Source of the DNA: a marine gamma proteobacterium HTCC2148
GTDB lineage: Bacteria; Pseudomonadota; Gammaproteobacteria; Pseudomonadales; Halieaceae
Length of the DNA: 64,000 nucleotides
Assembly: GCA_000156295.1 (NCBI GenBank)
Contig: DS999225.1
Location: 68,852-132,851, forward strand
Direction: 5' to 3'
Each line of letters begins with the position of its first letter. Within the stretch, counting starts at the first letter, position 1. Positions 53,853-61,817 of this stretch are shown here, one piece after another. The notes beneath the pieces were generated by a model that saw only the letters and a program-made list of their open reading frames with translations, was not told the origin of the DNA and made no database searches. Position numbers and translations under genes: made by a program.

Positions 53853-54493
53853 TTGGTGGGTTCCACCGCACTGATGTGCTCGGGGAGGGCACTGGCAAGG
53901 TAGTCGCGGGCGACCTGTCTGGCCTGCTTGCGTTTGGATTGTTTTGGGGAGAGCAATAGATTCAACCAGAGCCCGTTGCTCAGTGCGGTATAGCCATTGG
54001 CCAGCGTGGCGGCACTTGCGTGCTTATAGCCAGCTTCATCGATGGCTTTCTGGAACAGGTTTGATAGCGATTTTTCTGCTCGAATATCGATATCCCGACA
54101 AATGCGTTGATAAGTAGGGCGCGATTTTGCTTCTCCCCAAAAAGCAAACCAGACGGCAATTTTATCGCGAGTGGCGACCCGACTGGAAAAATCAAATTGC
54201 AGCAGCGCCTCTATTTTCTCCGCCATGGTGGGGTAGCGTCCTCCCTCCAGTATCTCTTGTTGCCCGTCGTGATATTCCCCGGTCATATGGGTGAGGGTTT
54301 CAATAAGCAGCTTCTCTTTGCTCTTGAAATGCAGGTTGGCAATACCCAGGCTCAGGCCGGCCTCTTTGGTCACCTCCGCCATCGTGGTGCCCGACAAGCC
54401 GTTGCGGGCAATACTTTTCATGGTTGCACTGATCAATTGCTCCCGGCGAACTTCGGGAGGCTGAACACGGGGTGCTTTGGCAGGAGAGTTCAC
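53849..54493 (-). CDS. TetR/BetI-like transcriptional regulator
   Basis: A 214-residue regulator. The N-terminal TetR DNA-binding helices read RREQLISATMKSIARNGLSGTTMAEVTKEAGLS (helix-turn-helix about residues 38-57), followed by HFKSKEKLLIETL. The C-terminal ligand domain resembles BetI (IAVWFAFWGEAKSRPTYQRIC). GTG start at 54493; no better ATG upstream. It is the first gene of the importer operon and faces the FAD oxidoreductase genes across a 163-bp region containing a palindrome, so it probably represses both sides in the absence of the substrate. Confidence 0.87.
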   Translation of the reverse strand: MNSPAKAPRVQPPEVRREQLISATMKSIARNGLSGTTMAEVTKEAGLSLGIANLHFKSKEKLLIETLTHMTGEYHDGQQEILEGGRYPTMAEKIEALLQFDFSSRVATRDKIAVWFAFWGEAKSRPTYQRICRDIDIRAEKSLSNLFQKAIDEAGYKHASAATLANGYTALSNGLWLNLLLSPKQSKRKQARQVARDYLASALPEHISAVEPTK

Positions 54494-54530
54494 TCAATAT
54501 TAACCGTTCTTATTAATCTGCTGACCATTT

Positions 54531-54540
54531 AAGCATGCTT
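54531..54540. promoter_or_regulatory. Short palindrome AAGCATGCTT
   Basis: Perfect 10-bp palindrome in the divergent region between the BetI-like regulator and the FAD oxidoreductase gene, 15 bp from the stronger palindrome at 54555. It may be a secondary operator or simply chance. Confidence 0.25.
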
Positions 54541-54554
54541 TCCGGTCAAATTGA

Positions 54555-54572
54555 AATGAATGACCATTCATT
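54555..54572. promoter_or_regulatory. TetR-type operator candidate (AATGAATG-AC-CATTCATT)
   Basis: Perfect 8-bp inverted repeat with a 2-bp spacer. The flanks TTGA/TCAA extend the symmetry by one-base offset. Size and architecture match TetR-family sites. It lies 62 bp upstream of the regulator start and 85 bp upstream of the FAD gene, suitable for controlling both directions. Confidence 0.6.
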
Positions 54573-54656
54573 CAATGCTGGACAATGAGAAAGTTCTCGT
54601 GGCATTCTTCGGCAATGTAAAACAAGGCAAAGAGGGCGCCACAGGCGTACATTGCT

Positions 54657-56273
54657 GTGAAAAAGTATGATGCGATAGTGATTGGTGCTGGCCACAACGG
54701 CCTCACCAATGGGGCCTACCTGGCGAAAGCCGGGCTGGACGTGGCTGTTTTGGAAAGGAACAGCTATATAGGTGGGGCGACGGTGAGCCGCGAACTCTAT
54801 GAAGGGTGGACCTACTCTAACTGTTCCTACGTCTGCAGTCTGCTGCGCCCGGAATTGGTGCGCGATCTGGAATTGCCCCGCCATGGACTCCAGGTCGTAC
54901 CCTACGGGGGTGGAGTCACCTTCATGCGCAACGGCGATTATTACGGCAACTTTTACGATCACGAGCGACAGTATCGGGAAATGGCTCGCCATTCCAAGCG
55001 CGACGCCAATGCCTACGAGCGTTACACCGCAGATGTGATGAAGCAGACCCGCCTGATTCGGCCGTTTCTGTTAAAAACCCCGCCAGACCCCACCTCATTA
55101 AAACTGCGCGATCTAAAGGATCTCATGGAATACGGTAAGTCTTTTATGGACTTGGGTGAGGCGGGGCTGATTGATGCGCTCAAATTCTGGACTAAAAGCG
55201 TGGGTGATTTTCTTGACGAATATTTCGAGTCAGATGTCATCAAGGCGCACCTGGGCGGCACTGGCGTGATCGGGACCGCATTGGGGGTTTATTCACCGGG
55301 TACCGCGTACGTTTTGTTGCATCACTATATGGGCGATGTCGATGGCAATGTGGGTTCGTGGGGCTTTGCCCGCGGGGGCATGGGGTCTGTGGCCGAAGCC
55401 TTGGCCAAGTCTTTTCAGGGCTTTGGCGGTGAAATTATCTGCGACGCCGATGTTGACCAGATTATTGTTCGCAACGGCAAGGCGCGGGGCGTTGCGCTGA
55501 AAAATGGTACCGAGTTGTATGCCGATACCGTGGTCTCTAACCTGGATCCCAAGCGTACCTTTCTTGATGTGATGGATGAGAAAGACTTGCCTGGTGAGGT
55601 TATTAAGAAGGCCCAGAACTTTAAAATACGCGGTTCTTCTGGCAAGTTGAATATTGCACTGGACGGACTGCCTTCGTTTACCGGTCTTGATCAGGGCAGC
55701 CCATTGATGCTGGGTGACTATCACTTCTCTGATTCCCTGCCACGCATTGAACGTGCCTATGACGACTGGAAAGACGGCACCTGGTCCAAAGATCCTTACG
55801 TAGATGTGCTGATTCCAACGCAAACAGATCCCACCATGGCTCCCCCTGGCAAGCATATGATGACGGTGTTTGTTCAGTACTGCCCACCCAAGGTCCATGG
55901 CAATGATTGGACCGCAGAGGATAAAGCAGGATTTGAAAAATCTGTGATCGATCAAATCGCCGCTCATAGCCCGGATTTCAAGGATCTGATCCTGCATTGT
56001 GAGACTCGCACACCAAAAGAAATCGAGGCAGAGGTCGGCCTGACTGAAGGCAATATTTTCCAGGGTGAGCTCACCTTTGACCAGTTGCTGTTTAATCGAC
56101 CGTTCCCAGGATATGCCCAGTACCGTGGTCCGGTAAAAGGCATGTACATGTGCGGCTCAGGTACTCACCCCGGCGGGGGCGTCATGGCGGCGCCGGGGGC
56201 GAATGCTGCGAGAGAAATTTTGCGCGATCTGCGAAAACCCAACACCGTGCCGGAGGGCTATGCCGATGACTGA
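54657..56273 (+). CDS. FAD-dependent oxidoreductase, phytoene-desaturase/PYROXD2-like (first copy)
   Basis: A 538-residue flavoprotein of the amine oxidase/phytoene dehydrogenase superfamily. The dinucleotide site is IVIGAGHNGLTNGAYLAKAG, with ERNSYIGGATVS next. A C-terminal FAD motif reads MYMCGSGTHPGGGVMAAPG. GTG start at 54657. It resembles PYROXD2-type proteins more than true carotenoid desaturases and has no carotenoid genes nearby. It overlaps the next, homologous gene by 8 bp. The amine locus suggests oxidation of a C-N bond of the imported compound; that is inference. Confidence 0.85.
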   Translation: MKKYDAIVIGAGHNGLTNGAYLAKAGLDVAVLERNSYIGGATVSRELYEGWTYSNCSYVCSLLRPELVRDLELPRHGLQVVPYGGGVTFMRNGDYYGNFYDHERQYREMARHSKRDANAYERYTADVMKQTRLIRPFLLKTPPDPTSLKLRDLKDLMEYGKSFMDLGEAGLIDALKFWTKSVGDFLDEYFESDVIKAHLGGTGVIGTALGVYSPGTAYVLLHHYMGDVDGNVGSWGFARGGMGSVAEALAKSFQGFGGEIICDADVDQIIVRNGKARGVALKNGTELYADTVVSNLDPKRTFLDVMDEKDLPGEVIKKAQNFKIRGSSGKLNIALDGLPSFTGLDQGSPLMLGDYHFSDSLPRIERAYDDWKDGTWSKDPYVDVLIPTQTDPTMAPPGKHMMTVFVQYCPPKVHGNDWTAEDKAGFEKSVIDQIAAHSPDFKDLILHCETRTPKEIEAEVGLTEGNIFQGELTFDQLLFNRPFPGYAQYRGPVKGMYMCGSGTHPGGGVMAAPGANAAREILRDLRKPNTVPEGYADD

Positions 56274-57828
56274 CTATGACGTGTTAATGGTTGGCGCTGG
56301 CCATAATGGGCTGGTGTGTGCACATGCGTTGGCCAAGTCTGGGCGTAAAGTGCTAATGCTGGAGGCTGGCGATGTTGCCGGCGGCTGTGCGGCTACTCGA
56401 GAGTTCGCGCCGGGTTTTTCGGTGTCGTCTTGCGCCCAGTGGTTAACTCAGCTCAGTCCCCGGGTCATGGACTCAATGTCACTGGTCGATCATGGGCTAC
56501 AGTTCGCCGCGCGCGATCTTGCCTCCGTATCGCTGGCAGAAGATGGAGATCACCTGGTGTTGCGAGGCGCTAAGCTGGAGGGAGCGAATATCTCTGCAGA
56601 GGATCAGCTGGCCTATGAAGATTTTAGTGCTCGAATGATGCGCTTCACTAAAATTCTGGCAAAGGCATTTTCCACGCGTGCCCCCAAGTTGGTGGAATCC
56701 AATTTTGCAGATCGCCTTACGCTGATCAAGCTGGGACTGGGCCTGAAGCTATTGGGTAAGAATGATATGAACGATCTGATGCGTATCATTTTGATCAACA
56801 TGTATGACGTGATGGAAGAGAACTTTGATCACCCCCGGCTTAAAGCATTGTTGTCTCTTGATGGCATGCTGGGCTCGCATATGGGTCCGCGCTCGCCGAA
56901 TACGGTGTTTGGTTATCTTTACAGAAGAGTGGGAAACCTGTTCGGATACGATGGTCCGGCTCAGTTGCGCGGCGGCATGGGTGCATTGGCCGACGCGATG
57001 GTGGCGAGCTGCAAAGCAGCAGGCGTTGAAATTCGCTGCGGTGAGGCTGTCGCCAGTATTGATAGCGAAGCAGGGCAGGTCACAGGGGTCACTCTCGCGA
57101 GCGGAGAACAATTCAGTGGCAAGCTAGTGGTTTCGAATGTCGACCCCGTCACTACCTTTCAGTACTTGGTGGGTTACCGCAATCTTGAAACCGGCGTGGT
57201 GCGCAGTGTCAGCAATATTCGTAACAAGAGCGGCACAGCCAAGCTTCATCTTGCTCTGAGTGGATTACCGTCTTTTGCCGGTCTCTCGGCCGAATTGACT
57301 GGCCATCGCCTGGTGATCGCGCCAGATATGAACTATGCCGAACGAGCCTTCAATGCGGTTAAGTACAGCGAATATTCGAAAGAGCCAGTGATGGACATCA
57401 GTATACCGACGGTGAACGATCCTGGTCTTGCCCCCGATGGCCAGCACGTTATTTCGGCCATTGTTCAGTTTGCGCCCCATGAGCCAGAAGGTGGCTGGGA
57501 CGGGCATCGTCAAGCCTTTACCGACATTGTGCTGGACCTACTGGAGCGCTATGCGCCGGGGATTCGTGGTTTGGTAACTGCGAGTGAATTGTTGACGCCA
57601 CAGGACCTTGAAAAAGAATTTGGCATGACTGGCGGTCATTGGCATCACGGCGAACTCAGTTTGGATCAGGTAATGATGATGCGGCCATTTCATGGGGCTA
57701 ATCAGTACAGCACGCCGGTGAATGGGCTTTACCTGTGTGGTGCGGGATCTCATCCAGGTGGCGGTGTTATGGGGCTGGCCGGGCTCAATGCCGCCAACGA
57801 AATCATCAAGCGAGTGGGGGCAGCATAA
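56266..57828 (+). CDS. FAD-dependent oxidoreductase, PYROXD2-like (second copy)
   Basis: A 520-residue paralogue of the preceding gene. The FAD site is LMVGAGHNGLVCAHALAKSG, and the C-terminal motif is LYLCGAGSHPGGGVMGLAG. ATG 56266 follows GGAGG at 56252-56256 and overlaps the first copy by 8 bp; its stop overlaps the GcvT-like start (TAATG). Two coupled divergent paralogues suggest a heteromeric oxidoreductase or two successive oxidation steps. Confidence 0.85.
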   Translation: MTDYDVLMVGAGHNGLVCAHALAKSGRKVLMLEAGDVAGGCAATREFAPGFSVSSCAQWLTQLSPRVMDSMSLVDHGLQFAARDLASVSLAEDGDHLVLRGAKLEGANISAEDQLAYEDFSARMMRFTKILAKAFSTRAPKLVESNFADRLTLIKLGLGLKLLGKNDMNDLMRIILINMYDVMEENFDHPRLKALLSLDGMLGSHMGPRSPNTVFGYLYRRVGNLFGYDGPAQLRGGMGALADAMVASCKAAGVEIRCGEAVASIDSEAGQVTGVTLASGEQFSGKLVVSNVDPVTTFQYLVGYRNLETGVVRSVSNIRNKSGTAKLHLALSGLPSFAGLSAELTGHRLVIAPDMNYAERAFNAVKYSEYSKEPVMDISIPTVNDPGLAPDGQHVISAIVQFAPHEPEGGWDGHRQAFTDIVLDLLERYAPGIRGLVTASELLTPQDLEKEFGMTGGHWHHGELSLDQVMMMRPFHGANQYSTPVNGLYLCGAGSHPGGGVMGLAGLNAANEIIKRVGAA

Positions 57829-59009
57829 TGGCAGGTGCAGACGAGAGAATGTTACTGACCACACCTTTTCACTCTCGGGTGGCGGCGGCGTGTGAGACCA
57901 ACTGCTGGGGCAACTGGAAGGGCTATACCACGCCCAACTCCTACATCGATGTGGAGCTGGAATATTTCGCGATTCGAAGTACTACCGGCGTCTTTGATCT
58001 TAGTCCCATGGGTAAATATCGAGTCACTGGCCCGGATGCCGAGGCCTATCTGAATCGACTGATTACCCGTGATGTAAGCAAGATACGAGAAAAACGCGTG
58101 GGGTACACGGTCTGGTGTGACGATGAGGGCCAGGTCCTGGATGACGGCACTATTTTCCACCTGGGCCCAAATGACTATCGAATATGTGCCTATGCCAGAG
58201 CCATTGATTGGTTGCTGTGGTCGGCCGAGGGCTTCGATGTCTGTGTCGAGGAAGAGACCCAGAACGTGGCTGCATTGGCAGTGCAGGGGCCGACTTCTTG
58301 TGCCGCGCTGATGGCGATGGGCTTGTCAGGTTTGGATGCCTTAAAACCTTTTGGAATCGAGTATTTTGATTTCGAAGGGGAACAGCTAATGGTGAGTAGA
58401 ACCGGTTTCACCGGTGATCTTGGTTACGAATTATGGATAGCTCCAGAAAAAGCCGAAGATTTGTGGGATCGTCTTTTTGCCGCCGGTGCGCCACATATTA
58501 TTAAGCCGTTTGGTATGGAAGCGCTGGAGATGGCGCGCATTGAAACCGGGTTTATACAGGCAGGCGTGGATTTTATTCCGGCAGAAGAGACTATTCGGCA
58601 GGGACGTTCGCGGTCTCCCTTTGAGTTGGGGCTAGATTGGCTGGTGGACCTGAATAAGCCAGTGTTTAATGGCCGTAAAGCGCTGCTGGATGAGAAGTCC
58701 AGGGGGTCGCGGTATCGTTTTGCCATTTTGGATGTGGCCGGAAACAAGCCAGCCAACAACTCATTCATCCTCAAAAATGGCAAGCAGGTGGGGGTGGTCA
58801 CCTCCGCTGCCTGGTGTCCGACCGCCAAGACCAATGTGGCGCTGGCTCAATTGGAGATGCCCCACGGTGCGATAGGTGAAGAGCTGGTGGCGGAAATTTA
58901 CTACCAGCGAGAACTGCATTGGACCAAGGTGAACGCGCCCTGCAAAGTCCTCGAGTCACCGGTGTTTGATCCTCCCCGGCGGCGGCAGACGCCAGCGCTG
59001 CCCTATTAG
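57828..59009 (+). CDS. GcvT-like aminomethyltransferase (folate-dependent)
   Basis: A 393-residue protein of the GcvT/DmdA/sarcosine-dehydrogenase C-domain family. Motifs are GVFDLSPMGKYRVTGPDAEAYL, YTVWCDDEGQVLDDGTIFHLG (the DD position holds the folate-binding Asp of GcvT), RTGFTGDLGYELWIAPE and the C-terminal barrel with GVVTSAAWCPTAKTNVALA. It would transfer a one-carbon unit from a methylated amine to tetrahydrofolate. Coupled to the second FAD gene (TAATG), which fits a dehydrogenase handing its methylene group to folate. DmdA-type demethylation of a sulfonium is an alternative. Confidence 0.85.
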   Translation: MAGADERMLLTTPFHSRVAAACETNCWGNWKGYTTPNSYIDVELEYFAIRSTTGVFDLSPMGKYRVTGPDAEAYLNRLITRDVSKIREKRVGYTVWCDDEGQVLDDGTIFHLGPNDYRICAYARAIDWLLWSAEGFDVCVEEETQNVAALAVQGPTSCAALMAMGLSGLDALKPFGIEYFDFEGEQLMVSRTGFTGDLGYELWIAPEKAEDLWDRLFAAGAPHIIKPFGMEALEMARIETGFIQAGVDFIPAEETIRQGRSRSPFELGLDWLVDLNKPVFNGRKALLDEKSRGSRYRFAILDVAGNKPANNSFILKNGKQVGVVTSAAWCPTAKTNVALAQLEMPHGAIGEELVAEIYYQRELHWTKVNAPCKVLESPVFDPPRRRQTPALPY

Positions 59010-59097
59010 GCTGGCTCGATTCTTGTGCGGGGGCGATTATCATCCCCTTGCTTAACGTTCTGGTCTTCAGGGCGTTGTGCGTCGCTTTATGTTGCTC

Positions 59098-59109
59098 TAT
59101 ACGGGTATA
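59098..59109 (+). promoter_or_regulatory. Palindrome TATAC-GG-GTATA (operator candidate 1)
   Basis: Perfect 5-bp inverted repeat in the 175-bp gap before the Rieske gene. Its centre lies 21 bp from the centre of a second, similar palindrome at 59119, i.e. two helical turns on the same face. Confidence 0.5.
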
Positions 59110-59118
59110 TAGAAAATT

Positions 59119-59130
59119 GTATGAGCATAC
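59119..59130 (+). promoter_or_regulatory. Palindrome GTATG-AG-CATAC (operator candidate 2)
   Basis: Perfect 5-bp inverted repeat, sharing the GTAT/ATAC half-site letters with the one at 59098. A TATAGT that could be a -10 box follows at 59135-59140, so a bound regulator would block polymerase. The ATG of the Rieske gene is 54 bp downstream. Confidence 0.5.
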
Positions 59131-59184
59131 AGCTTATAGTAGAATTCTCTGCTTCTGAAGTGAACGCAAGGCAGGTCTCAGTCG

Positions 59185-60453
59185 ATGAAGTTTATTGCCA
59201 CGGATGTAAGCGACTCCCTGGAAAAAATGGCCGACCGACTCGAAGAGTCGATGGCGAATCGTGGTCGAGCTATCAATTCCTACTTCTACCGATCACATCT
59301 GGTTTACGAAAGAGAGCTGGAAAACCTGATTTTTCGCAGCTGGCTCTATGCTGCCCATGTGTCAGAAGTCCCTAGTCCTGGCGATTACCAGCTGTTCGAG
59401 GTTGGCGAGGACTCAATTATTATCAGCCGAGACGAAGACGGTGAAATTCATGCGTTGATGAACATCTGCCGTCATCGCGGCGCGCGAGTTTGCGAACATG
59501 CCAGCGGTAATCGCAAGACGTTTGTGTGCCCTTATCATGGTTGGGTTTACAAAACCAACGGTGAACTCAAGGCCGCGCGCGAAATGGGAATGAAAGAGGG
59601 TTTTGACAAAGCAGACTACGGTCTAAAAAAGGTCCCGTGTGTCGTTTACCAGGGATTGATTTTCATTAACTGTGACCAGAACGCCCCCGATTTCCTGGGC
59701 CCTTTGAGTCATCTCGATCGACAGTTGGGCGCATATGATCTGCCAAACGCCAAAGTAGCTCACAAGAAAAGCTATCGCGTTGACGCCAACTGGAAACTGG
59801 TCTTGGAAAACTATTTGGAGTGTTACCACTGCGCCACCTCACATAGAGCCTATGCCCGTTTGCACACGCTCAAGGATCTGGAGAGCAATACCCGGGAATT
59901 TGTGCAGGCAATGCTGGACCGCAGCGATGAAGTCACCGGAATTGACGGCATGTCTGCTGACTATTACGCCATTTACAATAATGCAGAGAGCTTCGGAGCC
60001 TGTTCCTACACCAGTCGTTATGGTCTTTACGATGGCTATTTGACGGGCAGTGAAGATGGTCAGCCAGTGGCGCCGTTAATGGGACACATAAAAGGTTATG
60101 ACGGTGGAGCGGGGGATTATCAGATGGGTCCGCTGAGCTTTATGCTCAATTACCCAGACCACTGTGTTTTGTACCGTTTTATTCCACGTGGCTTAACTTC
60201 TACCGATATGGAAGTGGTCTGGTACGTGAATGGTGATGCCCAGGAGGGCGTCGACTACGATATCGATAAGCTGATCTGGTTATGGCACCACACGACTCTG
60301 GAGGATGAGTACATTATTACCCGCAACAGCGAGGGTGTTAATTCCCGGTTCTTCGAGCCTGGTCCCTATCATCCTGAGTTCGAGGAAACGCTGCAGCAGT
60401 TTATCGACTGGTATCTTCAGGCTTTGGACAACAGTTTAGCGAGCGCTCAATGA
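59185..60453 (+). CDS. Rieske non-haem iron oxygenase, alpha subunit (quaternary-amine oxygenase type)
   Basis: A 422-residue oxygenase. The Rieske centre is CRHRGARVCEHASG..FVCPYHGWVYKTNGEL (CxH and CxxH). The mononuclear iron site is NYLECYHCATSHRAYA, with a Glu (ECYH) at the bridge position as in carnitine and glycine-betaine oxygenases, where most ring-hydroxylating enzymes have Asp. The C-terminal iron-ligand Asp region is near DWYLQALDN. It needs a reductase, not encoded within the window. Expected reaction: oxidative N-demethylation or C-N cleavage of a quaternary or methylated amine. It overlaps the aminotransferase gene by 4 bp (ATGA). Confidence 0.88.
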   Translation: MKFIATDVSDSLEKMADRLEESMANRGRAINSYFYRSHLVYERELENLIFRSWLYAAHVSEVPSPGDYQLFEVGEDSIIISRDEDGEIHALMNICRHRGARVCEHASGNRKTFVCPYHGWVYKTNGELKAAREMGMKEGFDKADYGLKKVPCVVYQGLIFINCDQNAPDFLGPLSHLDRQLGAYDLPNAKVAHKKSYRVDANWKLVLENYLECYHCATSHRAYARLHTLKDLESNTREFVQAMLDRSDEVTGIDGMSADYYAIYNNAESFGACSYTSRYGLYDGYLTGSEDGQPVAPLMGHIKGYDGGAGDYQMGPLSFMLNYPDHCVLYRFIPRGLTSTDMEVVWYVNGDAQEGVDYDIDKLIWLWHHTTLEDEYIITRNSEGVNSRFFEPGPYHPEFEETLQQFIDWYLQALDNSLASAQ

Positions 60454-61817
60454 GTATTCGAGAGAGTTACAACAAGGTTTCGCTGCACCCGTGGGCCGAT
60501 TTATCAGCCTTAGGGGAAGACGAGGAAACTCCGATAGTGACCCGGGGAGATGGCGTTTACCTGTACGATGATCAGGGTCGCAAGATGATCGACGGTCCGG
60601 CGGGCATGTGGTGCATGCAGACGGGCTATGGTCGGCAGGAAATTGCAGATGCTGTTTCCAACCAGATTATGACGTTGGGCTTTGCCAGTGCTTTCAATGT
60701 GGTCAACGAGCGAGAAGTTGAGCTAGCACGGCGTATTGCGGATAAAACGCCTGGTGACTTGAATCGCGTGTTCTTTACCACCGGAGGGTCCACGGCAGTC
60801 GATTCAGCCCTGCGTCTTTGTCAGCTGGCTAACAATATTAAAGGCTTGCCCAACAAGAAGCATATTTTGACGCGTGATAAGGCCTATCACGGAAGTACTT
60901 TCCTCGCAGCCTCAGTGACCGGGAAAGAGCGTGATAAAACCGCTATGGACGTCCTTAAGGAGAACGTTCACTTCCTGAGCGCACCCTGTTTTTATACGAA
61001 TGGTAAGGGGCGCACAGAGCAGGCTTTTTGTGATGACCTGGTGAGTGAGCTTGAGCGCAAGATTCTTGACGTAGGTCCTGAAAATATTATGTGTTACATC
61101 GCTGAGCCCGTGCTGGGTTCGGGTGGTGTGATCGTGCCGCCCGACGGTTATAACCGGCGTTGTTGGGAAGTGGTTAAAAAGCACGGAATTGTGTACATCG
61201 CCGATGAAGTCGTGACTGCCTTCGGGCGTCTGGGGCACTGGTTTGCATCCGAAGCGGTGTTTGCTGTGGTTCCCGACATCATTACCTTTGCCAAGGGTGT
61301 CACTTCTGGATACTTGCCCCTGGGCGGTTATGCAGTCTCGGATGCGTTCATGGCCGAAATTAGCGGAGATAAAAGCGGCGGCAACTGTTATTCCAATGGC
61401 TATACCTGGTCAGCCAACCCGGTATCTTGTGCCGCGGCTATTGCCAGTTGGGACATTATTGAGCAAGAGGGTTTGCTGGATCATGTTCGTGACGTGGGCC
61501 CATATTTTCAGGCGCAGTTAAGAACCTTGCAAGATCACCCTCTGGTAGGTGTTGTTCGTGGTACCGGGCTGATGGCTGCCGTTGAGATGCGAGTCGACAA
61601 CTGCGCTACGGGTGACGACTTGTTAGCCCAGGACTACGCCCTGGGTGAGATGGTGGACAATTTTTGCCACGACCTGGGCTTGCTTGTACGACCGCTGATC
61701 AATGTCTGCATTATGTCCCCGCCGCTCATTATTACCCGGGAACAGATAGATGATCTGGTCGGTGCATTGCGCCAGGCTCTGGACCTGACCCAGGCGGCAT
61801 TGCGAAAAGCAGGCTAA
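60450..61817 (+). CDS. Class III (omega-amino acid/polyamine type) aminotransferase
   Basis: A 455-residue PLP enzyme of the ornithine-aminotransferase fold. FFTTGGSTAVDSALRL and KAYHGSTFLAASVTG are phosphate-binding parts, IADEVVTAFGRLGHWF holds the PLP Asp, and TFAKGVTSGYLPLGG the PLP lysine. It resembles putrescine/beta-alanine:pyruvate aminotransferases. Coupled to the Rieske gene by ATGA, it probably transaminates the primary amine left after cleavage or demethylation. Its stop overlaps that of the convergent regulator by 4 bp. Confidence 0.9.
   Translation: MSIRESYNKVSLHPWADLSALGEDEETPIVTRGDGVYLYDDQGRKMIDGPAGMWCMQTGYGRQEIADAVSNQIMTLGFASAFNVVNEREVELARRIADKTPGDLNRVFFTTGGSTAVDSALRLCQLANNIKGLPNKKHILTRDKAYHGSTFLAASVTGKERDKTAMDVLKENVHFLSAPCFYTNGKGRTEQAFCDDLVSELERKILDVGPENIMCYIAEPVLGSGGVIVPPDGYNRRCWEVVKKHGIVYIADEVVTAFGRLGHWFASEAVFAVVPDIITFAKGVTSGYLPLGGYAVSDAFMAEISGDKSGGNCYSNGYTWSANPVSCAAAIASWDIIEQEGLLDHVRDVGPYFQAQLRTLQDHPLVGVVRGTGLMAAVEMRVDNCATGDDLLAQDYALGEMVDNFCHDLGLLVRPLINVCIMSPPLIITREQIDDLVGALRQALDLTQAALRKAG

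Noticed and set aside
55293-55997. 234-codon minus-strand ORF in the first FAD gene
   Set aside because: Antisense shadow of a well-conserved flavoprotein.
54657-57828. Carotenoid (phytoene) desaturase pair
   Set aside because: The superfamily match alone would allow it, but no crtB, crtE or other carotenoid genes are nearby and the genes are coupled to a folate aminomethyltransferase.
59029-59048. Hairpin GGGG..CCCC after the GcvT-like gene as terminator
   Set aside because: The arms pair over only four G-C pairs with mismatches in the middle and there is no T-run.
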